Shown here: positions 60,085 through 64,000 of the stretch, one piece after another
How the letters are laid out: every line of letters starts with the position of its first letter
How positions within the stretch are numbered: position 1 is the first letter of the stretch
Program-made: the position numbers and the translations under genes
Source of the DNA: Brachypterus glaber
Taxonomy: Eukaryota; Arthropoda; Insecta; Coleoptera; Kateretidae
Direction of reading: 5' to 3'
Assembly (NCBI GenBank): GCA_958510825.1
Contig: OY294046.1
Coordinates: 52,291,664-52,355,663 of the forward strand
DNA length: 64,000 bases
The notes under the pieces: generated by a model
The model's database searches: none
Told to the model about the DNA's origin: nothing
Seen by the model: only the letters and a program-made list of their open reading frames with translations

Positions 60085-61065
60085 GGAATTTTTAGAGATC
60101 CAACCCCCTATAAATGTTGATTTAAGTCAAAAATATAAAAACGTTGAAATCAGGCGATTTTAGGAAGGGAAATTATTTTTGAATAATAGGGTATTATTCA
60201 AAAAAAAATACCCTTTTACATGAAAAAATGGCTTTACCAAGTTAAAAACATTGCAAAAATTGACGTGTGAAGCTTATTTATGCTACAAAAAAGGTTAGTT
60301 AAAAATTTTACTCATGGCCACCCTAATATTGATATTATAGGGGAGACTGGGGTCAATTGAAACCGGGGTCGTTTGAAACAAGTCGAATATATCCGAAACG
60401 AGTTGTAAAAACGGTGGGGCCCAAGGGCAAATCGGCTTTCGTGTTGGAAGGTGTTAATCAGTACTCAGTGCCACATATTTTTATGTGAGTGAACTTCTTT
60501 TTCGCAACCAAATGTAAGTATTTTAGTTTTTGTTCTTTTGCTTATTAATCCAAAACTATTGTGTTTTTTTAAGGGTCCTTTAGAACAAGTGACTTCTAAT
60601 GTTCAAGCTTGAAGGGATGTGGTTATTATTCACTCATGAGATATATTTTTTTTTCGCTGTTTAATTAAAAGTATCGAAACATGTGCTAGGGACGATTGAA
60701 ACAATTTCTCTGGGTTCGGTTGAAACGCGTTTTAACCCATTATTTTTTGACATTATCCAACAATTTGTAAAAATTCAAATGGAAATAAAGTTATCTTATC
60801 TTATTTTAAAAATACAACTTTTTCGAATCCACTACTGCTAAAATAACAACTTTTATTCCTACTTAGAAAAAGTTAATGACTAAAAAAAAAATCGTTTCAA
60901 CTGCTGGTAAAATTACAATTTTTATATTTTTAACCCATGTACAATTTTTTCGAATCTCAAGATAAGTGGGCCCTGTCTGCGATGAAAAAGAATAAAAACC
61001 AGCTGTAAAAAAATATTTGTCTTTATTTAACATATGTTTCAACTAACCCCAGGTACTGTTTCAAC
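60085..61065 (+). repeat. Tandem repeat with truncated MITE, first copy
   Basis: Matches 61351-62310 at an offset of 1266 bases. It consists of a 255-base flank, then a MITE starting GGGGAGACTGGGGTCAATTG (60340) that is cut off near 61067, where LINE sequence begins. Confidence 0.85.
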
Positions 61066-61345
61066 TGTCCAAACCCATAGACATTGCTTTAATTATTTTG
61101 GTCCCTCTTTTTACAACACTTTACCCATTGAAATAACTCAATTGGGTGACAATACGTTTAAAAAAAGGCTGAAACATTACCTTTTGGTTCATGCATTTTA
61201 TTCCACGGACGAATTCACTAATTCTCTTAGAAATGTTAATATAAACGAATTCTAATTTTTGTGATATCTGTATTTGTTATGTTGTTATTTATTTTATTAT
61301 GTTTAGTTATTTAGTTACATTTTCAAATACCATCCTGACGATTGC
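61066..61345 (+). pseudogene. LINE ORF2 end at a duplication junction
   Basis: The frame to the stop at 61255 contains FGPSFYNTLPIEI, FKKRLKHYLL and FYSTDEF, the pattern of non-LTR retrotransposon C-termini. A 90-base 3' UTR ending GACGATTGCAAA follows. It sits exactly between the two tandem repeat copies. Confidence 0.75.
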
Positions 61346-61350
61346 AAAAT

Positions 61351-62510
61351 GGAATTTTTAGAGATCCAACCCCCTATAAATGTTGATTTAAGTCAAAAAT
61401 ATAAAAACGTTGAAATCAGGCGATTTTAGGAAGGGAAATTATTTTTGAATAATAGGGTATTATTCAAAAAAAAAATACCCTTTTACATGAAAAAATGGCT
61501 TTACCAAGTTAAAAACATTGCAAAAATTGACGTGTGAAGCTTATTTATGCTACAAAAAAGGTTAGTTAAAAATTTTACTCATGGCCACCCTAATATTGAT
61601 ATTATAGGGGAGACTGGGGTCAATTGAAACCGGGGTCGTTTGAAACAAGTCGAATATATCCGAAACGAGTTGTAAAAACGGTGGGGCCCAAGGGCAAATC
61701 GGCTTTCGTGTTGGAAGGTGTTAATCAGTACTCAGTGCCACATATTTTTATGTGAGTGAACTTCTTTTTCGCAACCAAATGTAAGTATTTTAGTTTTTGT
61801 TCTTTTGCTTATTAATCCAAAACTATTGTGTTTTTTTAAGGGTCCTTTAGAACAAGTGACTTCTAATATTCACTCATGAGATATATTTTTTTTGCTGCTT
61901 AATTAAAAGTATCGAAACATGTGCTAGGGACGATTGAAACAATTTCTCTGGGGTCGGTTGAAACGGGTTTTAACCCATTATTTTTTGACATTATTCAACA
62001 ATTTGTAAAAATTCAAATCGAAATAAAGTTATCTTATCTTATTTTAAAAATACAACTTTTTCGAATCCACTACTGCTAAAATTAGAACTTTTATTCCTAC
62101 TTAGAAAAAGTTAATGACTAAAAAAAAAATCGTTTCAACTACTGTTAAAATTACAATTTTTATATTTTTAACCCATGAGATGTACAATTTTTTCGCATCT
62201 CAAGATAAGTGGGCCCTGTCTGCGATGAAAAAGAATAAAAACCAGCTGTAAAAAAATATTCGTCTTTATTTAACATCTGTTTCAACTAACCCCAGGTACT
62301 GTTACAACTGACCCAGGTTTGAGGACAGTTGACACATTTAACATATTGCTATAAAAATGCTTTCATTTATTTTGATGGCATATATGGGACTAAAACAATA
62401 TTGCACTCTTATACCCAGATAATTAGGCTGTAATTGAAGCGCATTGCCTAATGGATCAGAGTTAAAATCTAGTTTTTCTCAAAAATGTTTCAATTCACCC
62501 CAGTCTCCCC
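61351..62510 (+). mobile_element. Second repeat copy with complete TA-flanked MITE
   Basis: The complete MITE is 61607-62510 (904 bases). Its ends GGGGAGACTGGGGT and ACCCCAGTCTCCCC are flanked by TA on both sides. Inverted ends match at 23 of 24 bases. Inside, short motifs ending TTGAAAC or starting GTTTCAA recur many times. No ORF. Confidence 0.87.
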
Positions 62511-62749
62511 TATTTCATATCTTCACTGAAAAAAATTATCTAACAATTTCGAGGAAAATTATTTCCAAAATATGTATTTTATTTGATGGTATCTAAAAGC
62601 GACACTTTTTCAAAAGTATTTTTGTATAATAAATCTGTAAGGAAAGTACTAGTCTGATTGGTTGATATGTTAACTGATGACATTTGAACTCAAACGTCAA
62701 ATTATTTTTTTTAATATAAATTAATTTTTCTATTATTTTTTTAATATAA

Positions 62750-63235
62750 ATTAATTTTTCTATTTTGCGACTCTTATAAGCTAATAATCACATGCATTTT
62801 GCATGTTTTTTTCTTTTGGATTGGCAACAGAGAAAAGCCTATCGCTTGATGTTTTTCACCCAAATGTTAAGGCATATTCAGAAGCTTGCATAAGAACATA
62901 AAACATAAGAATGCGATGCCGTGATTGGCTTACAAGATAAATGGCGGCAAATCAAGCCAATCACGGCATCGCATTCTTATGTATTACGTTCTTATGCGAG
63001 ACTGTGGATATGTCCTTAACGTAGCTTTAGAGTTTAATTTTCTACCAAATTTTGTGTTATTTTTTACCGTGTTAAAATTGTCGTTTGGTTACTTGCAGTG
63101 AAAAAGAGAAGACATGACTATAAAATATATCAAAATATAATTTGTTCTTAGAATTTTAAACATAGTGAAAACCCGAAACAAAAATCTCTAAATTAGTCAT
63201 CAATTTTAATGTAAGTTTTTTTAAATAGAAAAATT
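62750..63235 (-). repeat. Dispersed repeat family A, copy 3, split by a MITE
   Basis: Matches 49440-49830 from TTTTCTATTTTGCGACTC onward. A hairpin MITE at 62870-63018 interrupts it: AAGAATGCGATGCCGTGATT and its complement are perfectly paired, and the ends are AAGGCATAT and ATATGTCCTT. Bases 62511-62749 hold nothing recognised. Bases 63236-63560 are AT-rich with a TAATATCTAATATATTAT-type palindrome near 63325. Confidence 0.8.
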
Positions 63236-63565
63236 CGAAAAGTTAAAATCATTGGTCCATCATATTCAACCATAGATTACCGTAAAGATAATAGATTACT
63301 AGAGGTACAACCCCCATAATATCTAATATCTAATATATTATATTAGATATTAGATATTAGATATTCAACTCGTAAAACGACAATGTTTTATAGGTTGCAT
63401 ATGCCTTGCTCCAAGCCTTGCGCAATTTGCGCAGCACAAATAATCTGGTATTTTGTTGATATAACCTTAAAATAAAATTGTTTATTTTTTAAAATGACAT
63501 ATTTATTAACAAAATTAAAAAAAAAAGTATTTAGTAATTTTGTAAACTACTCATAAAAATTATAG

Positions 63566-63770
63566 TTAATTGTACAATTTCGGCAAAACATATTTATATG
63601 AGCAGTTGATGTTAATGGTATATTTATTTCTCTTTTTTACTGTTAAATTATTATGTGTTAAAGTTTCTGAGTGTTCTGTATGAGGTGAGTTTGTATCAAA
63701 GATCTGGGGTACTGTGGGGTTTTCCGGTTCATTAAAATCAGTAGGCACAGTTGTATTGAAGAGGGTAGAA
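63566..63770 (-). CDS. Possible terminal exon of an unknown gene
   Basis: On the minus strand an acceptor TTTTTCTTAAAG precedes 63770, and an open frame of about 67 codons runs to TAA at 63566. It includes TDFNEPENPTVPQIFDTNSP and ends YVLPKLYN. A possible polyA signal AATAAA lies at 63507-63502. Composition is more balanced than in surrounding ORFs, but I recognise no domain and no upstream exon is visible before the window ends. It is not a CPR exon. It could be chance. Bases 63771-64000 are AT-rich with nothing recognised. Confidence 0.28.
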
Positions 63771-64000
63771 CTTTAAGAAAAATTAACTAAAGAAAGTAGC
63801 TTTTTCATTAAATTTTAGTAAAATAAATAAATAAATAGCTAGTCAGGTATACTGGTAGTGAAAAAAATACTATATTTTCCACGTGAGTGAATATTAACCG
63901 CAGGTCAAAAATGTTAAACTTCTCTCACTTGGTAAATAATATACTATTTTCCTTCCAGTGAAAAAAAAGCAAATTTTTGGCTAAATCTAATTTTTATTTA

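Overview
The window is AT-rich eukaryotic genomic DNA from an insect, probably a beetle. The evidence is small three-exon genes with GT-AG introns, TATA boxes and AATAAA signals. All recognisable genes encode RR-1 cuticular proteins (CPR family, Rebers-Riddiford chitin-binding domain). The space between them is filled with Tc1/mariner-type foldback elements, tRNA-derived SINEs and truncated LINEs. The beetle call rests on the look of the RR-1 proteins and repeats; no species is claimed.

Layout. 1-10,500: two tandem copies of a CPR gene (1462-2674 and 7617-8783), each followed by relics of a dead CPR exon 3. 12,282-15,380: a third CPR gene whose exon 2 is mostly hidden by a 200-base assembly gap. 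15,500-26,450: no gene, but a dense stack of foldback elements, a SINE and tandem repeats. 26,514-29,893: a fourth CPR gene. 30,228-42,125: a large inverted duplication whose arms each carry a nearly identical CPR gene, on - (32110-33515) and + (39093-40441), with promoters facing each other across a 5-kb repeat-rich spacer. 42,126-47,200: foldback elements and a LINE tail with clear target-site duplications. 47,211-52,460: a seventh CPR gene on -, with a 3.8-kb repeat-filled intron 2. 52,500-64,000: a 3.8-kb Tc1-like transposon with about 700-bp inverted repeats and a frameshifted DD34E transposase, further hairpin elements, a tandem repeat with a TA-flanked MITE, and a possible terminal exon of an unrelated gene at 63566-63770 (-).

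The seven CPR genes share one plan. A micro-exon encodes 4-5 residues (MFKF, MFKL or MMKL). Exon 2 carries the signal peptide core, a variable linker and a conserved LRQ-(D/E)-(Q/N)-(D/E)-(I/V)-SP-(D/E)-GSY motif. Exon 3 carries most of the chitin-binding domain. Intron 1 is phase 0 and intron 2 splits an Ala codon (GC|T). The products should be secreted and bind chitin in soft or larval cuticle. The cluster has grown by tandem and inverted duplication and includes dead copies. I see no sign of a novel enzymatic or defence system; the most distinctive content is the duplication structure and the variety of foldback elements around it.
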